NCBI RefSeq assembly: GCF_020532665.2 | Contig: NZ_JAIWPG020000011.1 | Span: 1-64,000 of the forward strand | Length of the DNA: 64,000 nt | Direction: 5' to 3' | Source of the DNA: Lelliottia sp. WAP21 | GTDB taxonomy: Bacteria; Pseudomonadota; Gammaproteobacteria; Enterobacterales; Enterobacteriaceae | Shown here: positions 63,508 through 64,000 of the stretch, in pieces | Position numbering within the stretch: position 1 is the first letter of the stretch | Layout of the letters: the number at the start of each line of letters is the position of its first letter | The notes under the pieces: model-generated | What the model saw: the letters and a program-made list of their open reading frames with translations, nothing else | The model's database searches: none | What the model was told of the DNA's origin: nothing | Translations under genes and position numbers: made by a program

Positions 63508-64000
63508 ATGACTGATAAAGTCAATATAATGACCGATTCGGGCGCTGATGTGACACAGGTCAGTCTGGCTGTTGCCCGCCGTATTCACACCTGGCGCAAA
63601 GAGAAAAAATTGTCTCTGGACGAATTGTCACGCCGCGCCAGCGTCAGCAAAGGCATGCTGGTAGAGATAGAAAAAGGGGCGGCGAATCCGAGCATCGCCA
63701 TATTGTGCAAACTGGCCGCCGCGCTCGGCGTCTCGGTGGCGGATATCGTCAACGTCTCCAGCGAACCGCGGGTTCACATTATTGAAGAAGAGGCTATTCC
63801 GGTTCTGTGGCAGGGCGCACAGGGTGGGCGTGCCAGGCTACTGGCGGGTACCGCCGGTCCGGACATGATTGAATTATGGTCCTGGGAGATGCAACCTGGC
63901 GAGCAATTTACCTCACCGGGACACCCGGCAGGCACGTTCGAGCTGCTGCATGTGAACGACGGGGTATTAACGCTCACGGTGGATAACACGGCGACACAGG
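63508..64000 (+). CDS. XRE/cupin transcriptional regulator, 3' end cut by window edge
   Basis: An open frame of 164 codons runs to the window end with no stop. Residues about 18-75 form an XRE helix-turn-helix (RRIHTWRKEKKLSLDELSRR, SKGMLVEIEKGAANPSI). From about residue 95 a cupin-type sensor domain follows (WSWEMQPGEQF, FELLHVNDGVL). This architecture is common for local regulators of small-molecule catabolism. It is divergent from the B3/B4-DapA-like operon and so probably its regulator. The ATG at 63529 is an alternative start. Confidence 0.85.
   Translation, partial: MTDKVNIMTDSGADVTQVSLAVARRIHTWRKEKKLSLDELSRRASVSKGMLVEIEKGAANPSIAILCKLAAALGVSVADIVNVSSEPRVHIIEEEAIPVLWQGAQGGRARLLAGTAGPDMIELWSWEMQPGEQFTSPGHPAGTFELLHVNDGVLTLTVDNTATQ

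Overview
The window is chromosomal DNA of a member of the Enterobacteriaceae, most like the Enterobacter group. Nearly every gene has a recognisable Escherichia coli counterpart of about the same length and usually in the same order (dolP-diaA-yraN-lpoA/rsmI, garD/garPLRK-rnpB, tdcABCDE, yhaK/yhaJ, yqjCDEK, yqjA-mzrA, exuR/exuT/uxaCA, sstT-alx-ygjR-ygjP/rlmG/fadH). Coding density is high and base composition is GC-rich, except for one AT-rich island at about 51.1-53.3 kb. All species statements rest on recalled family sequences, not on a search.

Layout. 0-4.6 kb: cell-envelope and replication housekeeping genes (dolP, cut by the window edge, then diaA, yraN, lpoA and the divergent rsmI). 4.7-11.1 kb: a complete galactitol operon (gatYZABCD plus gatR) on the minus strand. 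11.2-17.5 kb: galactarate/glucarate catabolism (garD divergent from garPLRK), followed by rnpB (RNase P RNA) and an array of repeated terminators. 18.3-19.7 kb: a divergent DeoR-type regulator and NudK-like Nudix hydrolase. 20.3-27.3 kb: the anaerobic threonine/serine operon tdcABCDE, which ends in a strong terminator and has no tdcF or tdcG. 27.5-30.2 kb: cyuP-cyuA for cysteine uptake and desulfidation. 30.2-37.3 kb: small envelope and stress genes (yhaK, yhaJ, two DUF805 genes, yqjG, yqjF, yqjCDEK, mzrA, yqjA). 37.7-43.3 kb: hexuronate uptake and degradation (exuR, exuT, uxaC, uxaA). 43.4-51.0 kb: sstT, alx with its yybP-ykoY type leader, ygjR, ygjP, rlmG and fadH.

51.2-53.3 kb: a low-GC island with two tandem DUF3289-DUF943 gene pairs. 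The second DUF3289 gene survives only as a frameshifted 3' remnant. This is the least understood part of the window. 53.4-61.9 kb: a complete autoinducer-2 uptake and processing locus (lsrRK divergent from lsrACDBFG). 61.9-64.0 kb: a small cassette of uncertain function, with a DapA-family aldolase and a free-standing B3/B4-domain protein in one operon, divergent from an XRE/cupin regulator that runs off the window.

The genes mostly form self-contained sugar-acid, polyol and amino-acid catabolic units. Each has a local regulator or recognisable operator: CGAAAG boxes for gat, ExuR-like palindromes with CRP-like sites for exu/uxa, a class-II CRP-like site for tdc, and a GAACATATGTTC palindrome for lsr. 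I saw no tRNA genes, insertion sequences, CRISPR arrays or prophage genes.
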